From Planctomycetota bacterium (GTDB lineage: Bacteria; Planctomycetota; UBA1135; GCA-002686595): DNA of 64,000 nucleotides. Under the pieces are notes generated by a model, which was not told the DNA's origin, ran no database searches, and saw only the letters and a list, made by a program, of their open reading frames with translations. The stretch lies in the NCBI GenBank assembly GCA_026692665.1, contig JAPLOF010000026.1, positions 1-64,000 of the forward strand, read 5' to 3'. Positions 43,054 through 51,003 of this stretch are shown one piece after another. The stretch's first letter is position 1; every line of letters begins with the position of its first letter. A program made the position numbers and the translations under genes.

Positions 43054-43071
43054 CTGAGTAAAATTACTCAG
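43054..43071 (+). promoter_or_regulatory. AT-rich palindrome just before the DUF4143 ATPase gene
   Basis: CTGAGTAA AA TTACTCAG has perfect 8-base arms and lies 4 bases before ATG 43076, where a ribosome site would be expected. It is the most AT-rich stretch for kilobases around, and so stands out as an operator or a leaderless promoter. Confidence 0.5.
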
Positions 43072-43075
43072 TGTC

Positions 43076-44290
43076 ATGGCCGAGCCCCGCGAGCTGAATC
43101 CTCAGGTGCCCTACCAACCTCCGGTCTACGCCGAACTGGCGGCCCGGATCGCGGAGCCACGGCGCCGCATCCAGGTCCTCCTCGGGCCGCGGCAGACCGG
43201 CAAGACGACGGGCGTGCGTCGTGTGCTCGAGGGGTTCGACGGCGCGACGCACTTCGCCGACGCGGACGAGACCGCAGCGCCGCCCACGCACTGGATCGAG
43301 TTCCACTGGGAGGCCGCGCGCCGGCTGGCGCGCGGGCGCCGCACGGTGCTCGCGCTCGACGAGATCCAGAAGATCCCGGACTGGTCGCGCGTCGTGAAGG
43401 GCCTCTGGGACCGCGACACCGCAGACGGTCTCGACCTGGTCGTGGTGCTGCTCGGATCCTCGACCCTGCTCCTGCACGAGGGCCTGACCGAGAGCCTTGC
43501 CGGTCGCTTCGAGGTGTTGCGGGCGCGCCACTGGAACTTCGAGGAGATGCGGACCGCCTTCGGCTTCGACCTGGACGCCTACGTCTTCCACGGCGGCTAT
43601 CCGGGAGCGGCGGAGTACGTCGGAGACCTCGCGCGCTGGCGAGCGTTCGTGCGCGATGCGCTGATCGAGACGACGATCTCGCGCGACATCCTGGTCATGG
43701 CGCGCGTCGAGAAGCCCGCGCTGCTGCGTGCGCTGTTCCAACTCGCGTGCGCCTATGCGGGCCGGGTCCTATCCTACACGAAGATGCTCGGCCAACTCAC
43801 CGACGCCGGGAACACGACGACGCTGGCCCACTATCTGACGCTGCTCGAGCGAGCAGGACTCGTCGTCGGTCTGCAGAAATACTCGGGCGAAGTCGTGCGA
43901 CGGCGCGGCTCGAGCCCGAAGCTGCAGCCCCTGAACACCGCGCTCGTCTCCGCGCTGGCCGGATACACGCTCGAGGAGACGCTCGCCGATCCCGAGCGCT
44001 GGGGTCGCCTCGTCGAGACCACGGTGGGGGCGCATCTCGTGAACACGGCGCTCGGAACCGCCGTGGAGGTGTGGTGGTGGCGCGACGGCAACGACGAAGT
44101 GGACTTCGTCCTCACGCGCGGCCCGCACCGGACGGCGATCGAGGTCAAGTCGGGGAAGAAGGGCGCGCGCTGGGACGTGCTGAGCGAGTTCGAAGCGCGC
44201 TTCGGTCCGTGCCGCAAGCTCGTCGTCGGGACCGGCGGCATCCCGCTGGCCGACTTCCTCGCGAAACCCGCGTCGGAATGGGTCGCATGA
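43076..44290 (+). CDS. AAA_14/DUF4143 ATPase
   Basis: A 404-residue ATPase with N-terminal AAA_14 domain (Walker A LLGPRQTGKTT; Walker B VLALDEIQKI) and C-terminal DUF4143 with a restriction-nuclease-like end (VDFVLTRG..TAIEVKSG, a PD-(D/E)xK-type ExK). Between them is a winged-helix-like region. Such proteins are widespread, often in variable regions, and are suspected to act in defence or mobile-element biology; none has a settled function. It is preceded by a palindrome in place of a ribosome site. It stands alone between prfB and the pirin gene. Confidence 0.9.
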   Translation: MAEPRELNPQVPYQPPVYAELAARIAEPRRRIQVLLGPRQTGKTTGVRRVLEGFDGATHFADADETAAPPTHWIEFHWEAARRLARGRRTVLALDEIQKIPDWSRVVKGLWDRDTADGLDLVVVLLGSSTLLLHEGLTESLAGRFEVLRARHWNFEEMRTAFGFDLDAYVFHGGYPGAAEYVGDLARWRAFVRDALIETTISRDILVMARVEKPALLRALFQLACAYAGRVLSYTKMLGQLTDAGNTTTLAHYLTLLERAGLVVGLQKYSGEVVRRRGSSPKLQPLNTALVSALAGYTLEETLADPERWGRLVETTVGAHLVNTALGTAVEVWWWRDGNDEVDFVLTRGPHRTAIEVKSGKKGARWDVLSEFEARFGPCRKLVVGTGGIPLADFLAKPASEWVA

Positions 44291-44339
44291 GGGGTCCCTC
44301 CAGGGAGCCTCGGCTCGTATTCGGGTCTAGGATGACCGA

Positions 44340-45230
44340 ATGACTTCGAGCCAGCTGAAGGCCCTCGTCGACACCTTCCGGCCCGCGTCCACGCACATGG
44401 TCGGGGACGGGTTCCATGTCCGGAACCTGTTCCCGTCGAACCCGCTGGGCGAGCGGATCAGCCCGTTCCTGATGCTCGACTACGCCGGTCCGACGAACTA
44501 CGGGCCGCGCGATCCCGAGCGCGAAGGGCCGCGCGGCGTCGGCGAGCACCCGCACCGCGGATTCGAGACGGTGACGGTCGTGTACCAGGGCAAGGTCGCG
44601 CACCGCGATTCCGCCGGGAATTCCGGCGTGATCGGTCCGGGCGACGTGCAGTGGATGACCGCCGCGTCGGGCGTCGTGCACGAGGAGTTCCACGACCCGG
44701 AGTTCACGCGCTCGGGCGGCGTGATGCAGATGGTGCAGCTGTGGGTGAACCTGCCGGCGAAGCACAAGATGTCGAAGCCGAAGTACCAGGGGATCGTCGC
44801 GCAGGACATCCCGGGCGTGCAGCTCCCGAACGGTGGCGGCGTGGTGCGCGTGATCGCCGGCGAGCACGCTGGCAAGCGCGGTCCGGCCTCGACGTTCACG
44901 CCGATGAACCTGTGGGACGCGCGACTCGCGAAGGGCGGCGTGCTCGAGGCGGACCTGCCGGGCGGCCACAACGCGGCCGTGTTCGTGCTCGAGGGCTCGG
45001 TCACCGTGAATGGCTCCAAGCCGGTCGGCGACGCCGAGCTCGCATTGCTCGACCAGGGTGGCGAGCGCGTCGAGATCCGCGCGAGCGTCGACACGAAGCT
45101 GCTCGTCCTGTCCGGCGTCCCGCTCGGGGAGCCGGTCGTCCAGCACGGCCCGTTCGTGATGAACACGGGCGAGGAGATCTACCGCGCGATCCAGGATTTC
45201 CAGACGGGTCGGATAGGGCGGCTCGCCTGA
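44340..45230 (+). CDS. pirin-family bicupin protein
   Basis: A 296-residue pirin with two cupin domains. The N-terminal cupin has the metal-binding set GEHPHRGFETVTVVYQG (His-x-His), SGVVHEEFHDPEF (His and Glu), fitting a mononuclear Fe site. The C-terminal cupin (GGHNAAVFVLEGSVTVNG) lacks metal ligands as usual. FLMLDYAGP is a family landmark. Bacterial pirins can have quercetinase activity or act as regulators; which applies is unknown. Its ATG 44340 follows the ATPase gene by 49 bp, so it could be cotranscribed. Confidence 0.93.
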   Translation: MTSSQLKALVDTFRPASTHMVGDGFHVRNLFPSNPLGERISPFLMLDYAGPTNYGPRDPEREGPRGVGEHPHRGFETVTVVYQGKVAHRDSAGNSGVIGPGDVQWMTAASGVVHEEFHDPEFTRSGGVMQMVQLWVNLPAKHKMSKPKYQGIVAQDIPGVQLPNGGGVVRVIAGEHAGKRGPASTFTPMNLWDARLAKGGVLEADLPGGHNAAVFVLEGSVTVNGSKPVGDAELALLDQGGERVEIRASVDTKLLVLSGVPLGEPVVQHGPFVMNTGEEIYRAIQDFQTGRIGRLA

Positions 45231-45256
45231 GGTCGACGGGGCCCCGCGCTGGGTAG

Positions 45257-45625
45257 ACCACCACGCATTCGCCCGGCTCGGCGCGCGAGGAGCGCCTCGG
45301 ATCCCAGGTCCTCGAGTGCCCGGCATGCGCGTCGCTCGGCCATTCCGAGGACCCCGACCCCGCACGCGGTTTGCCGACGTGCCGATTCTGCCGGGCGCTC
45401 ACGCTCTTCCGGGCACCGCCCGCTGCGGTGCCTGGACCCACGGCGCGTCCCGAAGTGCCGCTGCCCAGCCGGAGGAACTGCGGCGCTGGCGCTGGGGGGG
45501 GGGGCTGCATGCACGAGCGGACTTCTCGGGCCTCCGGACGAATCCCAGGCGCAGCGAATCCGGCGCGCGAGCGCCGCCGAACCCCGGTTGACGGCGGCGC
45601 GCCGAGCGTGCACGCTGACCCTCCG
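45257..45625 (+). other. region before the his leader; possible zinc-ribbon gene fragment
   Basis: After a TAG at 45254, an open frame without an early start reads LECPACASLGHSEDPDPARG LPTCRFCRAL, two CxxC pairs like a zinc ribbon, then falls into low complexity around an 11-G run (45494-45504). It may be the decayed end of a gene or chance. The long G run could also be a sequencing or phase-variation site. A 12-bp palindrome AGCGTGCACGCT lies at 45605-45616. Confidence 0.25.
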
Positions 45626-45679
45626 ATGAACACGGCCCGCCATCTGCACCATCACCTCCACCCCGTCCGGGGCAGGTGA
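45626..45679 (+). CDS. hisL: candidate his operon leader peptide
   Basis: A 17-codon ORF: MNTARHLHHHLHPVRGR. Five of seven consecutive residues (6 to 12) are histidine, as in enterobacterial HisL peptides. It ends 33 bp before a hairpin (45712-45744) and 125 bp before hisG. In attenuation, scarcity of charged tRNA-His stalls the ribosome on such codons and lets the operon be read. It is too short for the ORF track. No good Shine-Dalgarno is seen before ATG 45626, which weakens the case slightly. Symbol given by analogy. Confidence 0.6.
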   Translation: MNTARHLHHHLHPVRGR

Positions 45680-45711
45680 AGCCGTGTAGATCGCGATCCA
45701 TCGACGAACAC

Positions 45712-45744
45712 GAGCGACGCCGGCCCCGAGGGTCGGCGTCGCTC
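45712..45744 (+). terminator. candidate his attenuator hairpin
   Basis: GAGCGACGCCG gccccgagggt CGGCGTCGCTC, an 11-bp perfect stem followed by GCATTTC, a weak T-run. Its loop bases GCCCCG can instead pair with CGGGGC at 45668-45673 in the leader ORF, and CCCCGAG can pair with CTCGGGG at 45771-45777, so alternative structures exist. Another stem, CTCGGGGCT with AGCCCGAG (45771-45803), ends on the base before hisG ATG. The arrangement fits attenuation, but no folding was computed. Confidence 0.6.
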
Positions 45745-45803
45745 GCATTTCACGCGGGTCAGGCGCCGCTCTCGGGGCTTCAACAAGAAGTCAGCAGCCC
45801 GAG

Positions 45804-46676
45804 ATGTCACCCACCACCACCGACTCCGTCCGCCTCGCGCTCCCCAAGGGGCGCATGCAGGACGCCGTACAGACGCTCCTCGCCGACGCCGGCCTGGCCG
45901 TGCGCCCGGGGGCGCGGAGCTACCGGCCCGAACTGCCGCTCGCGGGCTTCGAGACGAAGCTCCTGAAGCCCCAGGCCGTCGTGCACATGCTGCACGCCGG
46001 CACGCGGGACCTCGGGTTCGCGGGCGCCGACTGGGTCGCGGAGCTGGGGGCCGAGCTCGTCGAGCTCGTGGACACCGGCCTCGATCGCGTTCGCCTCGTC
46101 GCGGCCGCGCCGATGGGTTTCGTGCGCGACGGCGCGCTGCCGCGCCGGCCGCTGGTCGTCGCGTCGGAGTACGAGCGCCTCGCGAAGTCGTGGATCTCAC
46201 GGAAGGGGATCGACGCGACCTTCGTCCGCTCGTGGGGCGCGACCGAGGTCCTGCCGCCCGAGGACGCCGACGTCGTGGTCGACAACACCGCCAGCGGCGC
46301 GACGCTCGTCGCGAACGGGCTGGCCATCGTCGACGAGCTGCTCGCGAGCTCGACGCGCCTGTATGCCAGCCCGCGCGCGCTCGACGACTCCGCGAAGCGC
46401 GAGCGCATCGAGACCTTCGCGTTGCTCGTGCGCTCGGTGCTCGAGGCGCGCGAGCGCGTCATGGTCGAGGTCAACGTGACCGCGGAGCGGCTCGAATCGG
46501 TCTGCGCGGCGCTGCCGTGCATGCGCGAGCCCACGATCAGCCGGTTGCATGGCGAGGCGGGGTACGCGGTCCGCGCCGCCGTTCGGCGCAGCGAGCTCCC
46601 GCGCGTCGTGCCCGAGATCAAGCGCCGCGGCGGAACCGACGTCGTCGTGAGCGCGCTGGCGCAGATCGTGCCGTGA
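45804..46676 (+). CDS. hisG: ATP phosphoribosyltransferase, long form (HisG)
   Basis: A 290-residue HisG, first enzyme of histidine synthesis, joining ATP and PRPP. Landmarks: [50 protein letters not shown], and the PRPP loop [19 protein letters not shown]. The C-terminal about 75 residues ([20 protein letters not shown] to [15 protein letters not shown]) are the ACT-like histidine-feedback domain of the long form, so no HisZ is needed. First gene of the operon; its stop overlaps hisC (TGATG). Confidence 0.95.
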   Translation: MSPTTTDSVRLALPKGRMQDAVQTLLADAGLAVRPGARSYRPELPLAGFETKLLKPQAVVHMLHAGTRDLGFAGADWVAELGAELVELVDTGLDRVRLVAAAPMGFVRDGALPRRPLVVASEYERLAKSWISRKGIDATFVRSWGATEVLPPEDADVVVDNTASGATLVANGLAIVDELLASSTRLYASPRALDDSAKRERIETFALLVRSVLEARERVMVEVNVTAERLESVCAALPCMREPTISRLHGEAGYAVRAAVRRSELPRVVPEIKRRGGTDVVVSALAQIVP

Positions 46677-47779
46677 TGGGCACGACGAAGGACGACACGG
46701 GCGTGCTCGAACCGGTACCCGCCCTGCGCGACGTCCGGCCGTACCGCGTGCCGCGGACGAGCGTGCCGGTGCGACTCGCGCTCGACGGGAACGAAGGACT
46801 GCGGCCGCCGGCGGCTCTTCTCGACAGGCTGCCCGGAGTCGGCGAGGTCGCCCTGCGGCGCTACCCGTCCGCACGCGAACTCGAGGAGCGCATCGCCGCG
46901 CGGATGGGCGTCGATCCGGCGCAGGTCCTGGTCACTGCCGGAGCCGACGACGCGCTCGACCGGGCGATGCGCGCGTCGCTGTGTCCGGGACGCGAGCTCG
47001 TCCTGCCGAGCCCGAGTTTCGAGATGATCGAGCGCTACGCGCGACTCGCGGGAGCCGATGTCGTGCGCGTCCCGTGGAGCGCGGATCCGTGGCCGCTCGA
47101 CGGCTTACTCCGCGCCCTCACGGCCCGCACAGGTTGCATCGCGATCGTCTCGCCCAACAACCCGACCGGGCTCGAGGCGTCGCTCGACGACCTGCGGCGC
47201 GTCGCGGACGCCGCGCCGCGGGCGGTGATCGTCGTCGATCAGGCCTACGCCGAGTTCGGGGACGTCGACTTCGCGGCATCCGTGCGGGCGACGCCGAACG
47301 CGGTCCTCGTGAGGTCGCTGTCCAAGGCCTTCGGCCTCGCCGGACTGCGCGTGGGCTATGCCGTCGGCGCGGCGCGCGTGATCGGTTGGCTGCGCGCCGC
47401 GGGTCAGCCGTACGCCGTGTCGGGACCGTCGCTCGCGATCGCGGCCGCGCGCTTCGAACTCCCGGTCGGCGACGTGACCGACTTCGTGGCGCGCGTCCGA
47501 TCCGAGCGCGAGCGTCTGGAAGTCATCGCGTGCGATCTGGGCTTCACCGCGCTGCCGAGCAAGGCGAACTTCGTCCTCGTCCGCTCGCCCGATGCCGCAC
47601 GGATCTGGGAGAGGCTCGCGGCGCTGGGCATCGCCGTGCGCGCCTTCCCCGGGAAGATCGGCCTCGAGAACGCGCTGCGGATCACCTGTCCAGGAGACGA
47701 AACGGCCTTCCAAGAGCTCGTCGCGGGCCTGCGCGCTGCGGTCGGCCCGGACGGGGGAATCGCAGGAGGTGCGCGATGA
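46676..47779 (+). CDS. hisC: histidinol-phosphate aminotransferase (HisC)
   Basis: A 367-residue fold-type I PLP aminotransferase. Motifs: [11 protein letters not shown] near the N-terminus, [24 protein letters not shown] for cofactor and substrate binding, VVDQAYAEF with the Asp-x-x-Tyr pair, and [17 protein letters not shown] with the Schiff-base Lys. It converts imidazole-acetol phosphate to histidinol phosphate with glutamate. Start ATG 46676 overlaps hisG; hisB starts in its last codon. Within the operon it takes the usual place before hisB. Confidence 0.93.
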   Translation: MGTTKDDTGVLEPVPALRDVRPYRVPRTSVPVRLALDGNEGLRPPAALLDRLPGVGEVALRRYPSARELEERIAARMGVDPAQVLVTAGADDALDRAMRASLCPGRELVLPSPSFEMIERYARLAGADVVRVPWSADPWPLDGLLRALTARTGCIAIVSPNNPTGLEASLDDLRRVADAAPRAVIVVDQAYAEFGDVDFAASVRATPNAVLVRSLSKAFGLAGLRVGYAVGAARVIGWLRAAGQPYAVSGPSLAIAAARFELPVGDVTDFVARVRSERERLEVIACDLGFTALPSKANFVLVRSPDAARIWERLAALGIAVRAFPGKIGLENALRITCPGDETAFQELVAGLRAAVGPDGGIAGGAR

Positions 47780-48363
47780 TCGCGCGCTCGGGAGTGGTCG
47801 TCCGCGCCACGCGCGAGACGGACATCCGCTGCCGGCTCGTGCTGGACGGAATGGGTGCAGCGAACGTCGCGACGGGGATCGGGTTCTACGACCACCTGCT
47901 CGCGAACCTGGCCAAGCACGCGCGGTTCGACCTCGACCTGTCGTGTCGCGGAGACCTCGACGTCGACGATCACCACACGGTCGAGGACTGCGCGCTCGCG
48001 CTGGGCGAGGCGCTCGATGCCGCTCTGGGCGACCGCCGCGGGATCGCACGCTTCGGCTCCGCGTTCGCGCCGCTCGACGAGTCCCTGTCGCGCGCCGTCG
48101 TCGACTTCTCGGGACGCCCGTGGGCCGAGGTGGACCTGAAGCTCCAGCGCGAGCGCATCGGCGCGCTGTCGTGCGAAATGATCCCGCACGCCGTGCGTTC
48201 GCTGGCGCTGGCGGCGCGTGCGACCGTCCACCTCTCCGTGCTGTCCGGCGCGAACGACCACCACCGCGCGGAGAGCGCCTTCAAGGCGCTGGCTCTCGCC
48301 CTGCGCCGTGCCGCGCGGCGCGACGGATCCGATTCGGTGCCGAGCACGAAGGGGGTCCTGTGA
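47776..48363 (+). CDS. hisB: imidazoleglycerol-phosphate dehydratase (HisB)
   Basis: A 195-residue monofunctional HisB without the phosphatase domain of enterobacteria. It has the two Mn-binding half repeats: [20 protein letters not shown] with [19 protein letters not shown], and [20 protein letters not shown] with [20 protein letters not shown]. These His/Glu clusters are complete. Acts on the sixth step. ATG overlaps hisC by ATGA; hisH follows with GTGA. Histidinol-phosphate phosphatase is not in this operon. Confidence 0.95.
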   Translation: MIARSGVVVRATRETDIRCRLVLDGMGAANVATGIGFYDHLLANLAKHARFDLDLSCRGDLDVDDHHTVEDCALALGEALDAALGDRRGIARFGSAFAPLDESLSRAVVDFSGRPWAEVDLKLQRERIGALSCEMIPHAVRSLALAARATVHLSVLSGANDHHRAESAFKALALALRRAARRDGSDSVPSTKGVL

Positions 48364-48986
48364 ACGCGGGGACCGAAGTCGTCGTCGCCCGCACCGGCGT
48401 CGCCAACCTGGCGGCCGTGGTCGCGGCACTGCGCCGCGCGGGCGCACGGCCCGTCCTCAGCGACCGCGCCGGGGACGTGCGCGACGCCGGTGCGGTGGTG
48501 TTGCCGGGCGTCGGGTCCTTCGCGGCGGGGATGCGCGCGCTCGTCGACACGGGGCTCGATCTCGCGCTGCGGGACCGCGTCCGCGACGGTCGGCCCACGC
48601 TCGCGATCTGTCTCGGGATGCAGCTCCTCGGTCTCGCCAGCGCGGAGAGCCCGGGCGTCGAGGGCGTCGGCGCGGTCGACGCGCGCTATGCACGATTCGC
48701 CGGCGAGATCCGCGTGCCCCAGATCGGATGGAACGCCGTCGTGGCGCCGCCCGAGGCGCGCATCCTCGCGAACGGCGACGCCTACTTCGCGAACTCGTTC
48801 CGGCTCGACCGCGCGCCCGACGGCTGGACTGCGGCCTGGTCCGGGCACGGAGGCTCCTTCGTGGCCGCGCTCGAGCGCGGAGCGGTCGTCGCCTGCCAGT
48901 TCCACCCGGAGCTCTCCGGCGCGTTCGGCGCTGGGATCGTCGAACGCTGGATCGCCGCCGCGCGGCGGGAGGTGTGCGCTTGCTGA
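48360..48986 (+). CDS. hisH: imidazole glycerol phosphate synthase, glutaminase subunit (HisH)
   Basis: A 208-residue class I glutamine amidotransferase. Nucleophile Cys in [10 protein letters not shown], His-Glu of the triad in CQFHPELSG, and the oxyanion region [12 protein letters not shown]. It supplies ammonia to HisF. GTG start overlaps hisB; the hisF start lies inside its 3' end, matching the stoichiometric partner pair HisH-HisF. Confidence 0.94.
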   Translation: MNAGTEVVVARTGVANLAAVVAALRRAGARPVLSDRAGDVRDAGAVVLPGVGSFAAGMRALVDTGLDLALRDRVRDGRPTLAICLGMQLLGLASAESPGVEGVGAVDARYARFAGEIRVPQIGWNAVVAPPEARILANGDAYFANSFRLDRAPDGWTAAWSGHGGSFVAALERGAVVACQFHPELSGAFGAGIVERWIAAARREVCAC

Positions 48987-49732
48987 AGAAACGTGTCATC
49001 CCGTGCCTCGACGTGAGGGACGGCCGCGTCGTGAAGGGCGTGCGCTTCCAGTCCCTGCGCGACGCGGGCGACCCGGCCGAGCGAGCCGCGCTCTACGCCG
49101 AGCAGGGTGCGGACGAGATCGTCGTGCTCGACGTCTCGGCGACGCTCGAGCAGCGCGGCGCGCGGCTCGCCACGGTGGCGTCCGTGCGCGAGCGCCTCCC
49201 GATCCCGCTGACGGTCGGCGGCGGGATTCGCGACGAGGAGGGCGCGCGCGCTCTCCTGGAAGCAGGCGCGGACAAGGTGGCGCTGAACTCCGCCGCCGTC
49301 GTCGACCCGGGGCTCGTCGAGCGGCTGTCCGGACGCTTCGGCGCGCAGGCCGTCGTCGTGGCGATCGACGCAGCCCGCGTCGGTTCGGGCTGGCGCGTCG
49401 TCGTGCGCTCGGGGACCACGGCGACGGAGATCGACGCGATCGCCTGGGCGGTCGAAGCGGCGCGACGGGGCGCCGGCGAGATCCTGCTGACCGCCTGGGA
49501 TCGCGACGGAACGCGCTCGGGGTACGAGCTCGAGCTCATCGGCGCCGTGGCGCGCGCCGTGCGCGTGCCGGTGATCGCCTCAGGCGGAGCCGCCAGCGCG
49601 CGGCACATGGTCGAGGCGCTGCGGGCCGGCGCGGACGCCGTGCTCGCTGCTTCGATCTTCCACGACGGCGAGACGACCGTCGCTGACGTCCAACGGGTCC
49701 TGGCATCGGAAGGTTTGGAGGTGAGGACGTGA
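48980..49732 (+). CDS. hisF: imidazole glycerol phosphate synthase, cyclase subunit (HisF)
   Basis: A 250-residue TIM barrel. TTG 48980 gives [20 protein letters not shown], the normal HisF start, with GGGAGG seven bases upstream; GTG 48974 would add two residues. Catalytic Asp residues in CLDVRDG and ILLTAWDRDGTRSGYELELI; phosphate loops at TVGGGIRDEE and VIASGGAASARH. It makes IGP and AICAR with ammonia from HisH. Start overlaps hisH by 7 bp; hisAIE overlaps by GTGA. Confidence 0.93.
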   Translation: MLKKRVIPCLDVRDGRVVKGVRFQSLRDAGDPAERAALYAEQGADEIVVLDVSATLEQRGARLATVASVRERLPIPLTVGGGIRDEEGARALLEAGADKVALNSAAVVDPGLVERLSGRFGAQAVVVAIDAARVGSGWRVVVRSGTTATEIDAIAWAVEAARRGAGEILLTAWDRDGTRSGYELELIGAVARAVRVPVIASGGAASARHMVEALRAGADAVLAASIFHDGETTVADVQRVLASEGLEVRT

Positions 49733-51003
49733 TCGTTCCTTCGATCGACTTGCAGGGCGGACGGACGGTGCAACTCGTCGGCGGCCGGGAGATGGCGCTC
49801 GATGCCGGCGATCCGCGGCCGTTCGCGCGGCGCTTCGCGCGCGTCGGCGAGGTCGCGGTGATCGACCTCGACGCAGCGCTGCGGCAGGGGACGAACAGCG
49901 CGCTCGTCGAGGAGCTCCTGGCGCTCGCGCCATGTCGTGTTGGCGGAGGCATTCGCGACGTCGCGACGGCGCGCGCGTGGCTGGACCGCGGCGCCCGCAA
50001 GGTGATCCTGGGTACCGCGGCGCGGCCGGAGGTCCTGCGCGAGCTGCCGCGCGAACGCACGATCGCGGCCGTGGACTGCCTGGACGGCGAGGTCGTGATC
50101 GACGGCTGGCGCACGCGCACCGGCGTGCGCGCGGAGGATCGCCTGCGTGAGCTGGCCCCATTCGTGGGCGGCTTCCTCGTCACGTTCGTCGAGAGCGAAG
50201 GCCGTCTGCAGGGCATCGACCTCGAGCGCGTGGCGCGCTGCGTCGCGGCCGCGGCGCCCGTGCGCGTCACGGTCGCGGGCGGCGTCACCACGGTCGAGGA
50301 CGTCGCGGCGATCGACCGCCTGGGCGCCGACGCGCAGGTCGGCATGGCGCTCTACACGAACCGGCTGGGTCTCGCGGAGGCCTTCGCGGCCCCGCTCGCC
50401 AGCGATCGGGCTGACGGACTGTGGTCGACGATCGTGTGCGACGAGCGCGGAACCGCGCTGGGGCTCGCGTGGTCGGATCTGGAGAGCTTGCGGGAGGCGA
50501 TCGAGACCGGAGCGGGCGTCTACCGCTCGCGTCGCCGCGGTCTGTGGCGCAAGGGCGCGTCGACGGGCGCGACGCAAGAGCTCCTGCGCGTCGAAGTGGA
50601 CTGCGACCGCGACGCGCTGCGCTTCGTGGTGCGCCAGTCGGGGCCTGGGTTCTGCCACGCCGGTTCGCGGACGTGCTTCGGGCCGGCGTCGGGGCTCGCC
50701 GCGCTCGAGGAAACTCTGCGCGCGCGCGGCGTCAGCGCGCCGGGGGACTCGTACACCGGGCGCCTGCTGGCCGACCCGCGACTGCTCGCGGCGAAGCTAC
50801 GCGAAGAGGCGGGGGAGCTGGGAGCTGCTCGAACTCGAGCTGAGGTCGTGCACGAGGCTGCCGACGTCCTCTTCTTCACGCTGGCCAGGCTCGCAGCGGA
50901 AGGGGTCGAGCTGGCCGACGTGGAGCGAGAGCTGGACCGAAGGGCACTACGGATCACTCGGCGCGGTGGCGAAGCCAAGGTCGTCGACGGAGGTGGATCG
51001 TGA
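49729..51003 (+). CDS. HisA-HisI-HisE trifunctional fusion
   Basis: A 424-residue fusion of three histidine enzymes. Residues 1-225 are HisA (ProFAR isomerase, half-barrel repeats): VPSIDLQGGRTVQLVGG, VGGGIRDVATAR, IAAVDCLDGEVVI with the second Asp, TVAGGVTTVEDV. Residues 229-335 are HisI (phosphoribosyl-AMP cyclohydrolase): DGLWSTIVCDERG, YRSRRRGLWRKGASTGATQE, the metal site VDCDRDALRF and FCHAGSRTCFG. Residues 349-420 are HisE (PRATP pyrophosphohydrolase): LLAAKLREEAGEL and VVHEAADVLFFTLA. HisI-HisE fusion is common; adding HisA in front is not, to my knowledge. It thus catalyses steps 2, 3 and 4. The HisI part has the GFCH form I associate with fungal HIS4. GTG start; overlaps hisF and hisD. 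Confidence 0.92.
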   Translation: MIVPSIDLQGGRTVQLVGGREMALDAGDPRPFARRFARVGEVAVIDLDAALRQGTNSALVEELLALAPCRVGGGIRDVATARAWLDRGARKVILGTAARPEVLRELPRERTIAAVDCLDGEVVIDGWRTRTGVRAEDRLRELAPFVGGFLVTFVESEGRLQGIDLERVARCVAAAAPVRVTVAGGVTTVEDVAAIDRLGADAQVGMALYTNRLGLAEAFAAPLASDRADGLWSTIVCDERGTALGLAWSDLESLREAIETGAGVYRSRRRGLWRKGASTGATQELLRVEVDCDRDALRFVVRQSGPGFCHAGSRTCFGPASGLAALEETLRARGVSAPGDSYTGRLLADPRLLAAKLREEAGELGAARTRAEVVHEAADVLFFTLARLAAEGVELADVERELDRRALRITRRGGEAKVVDGGGS

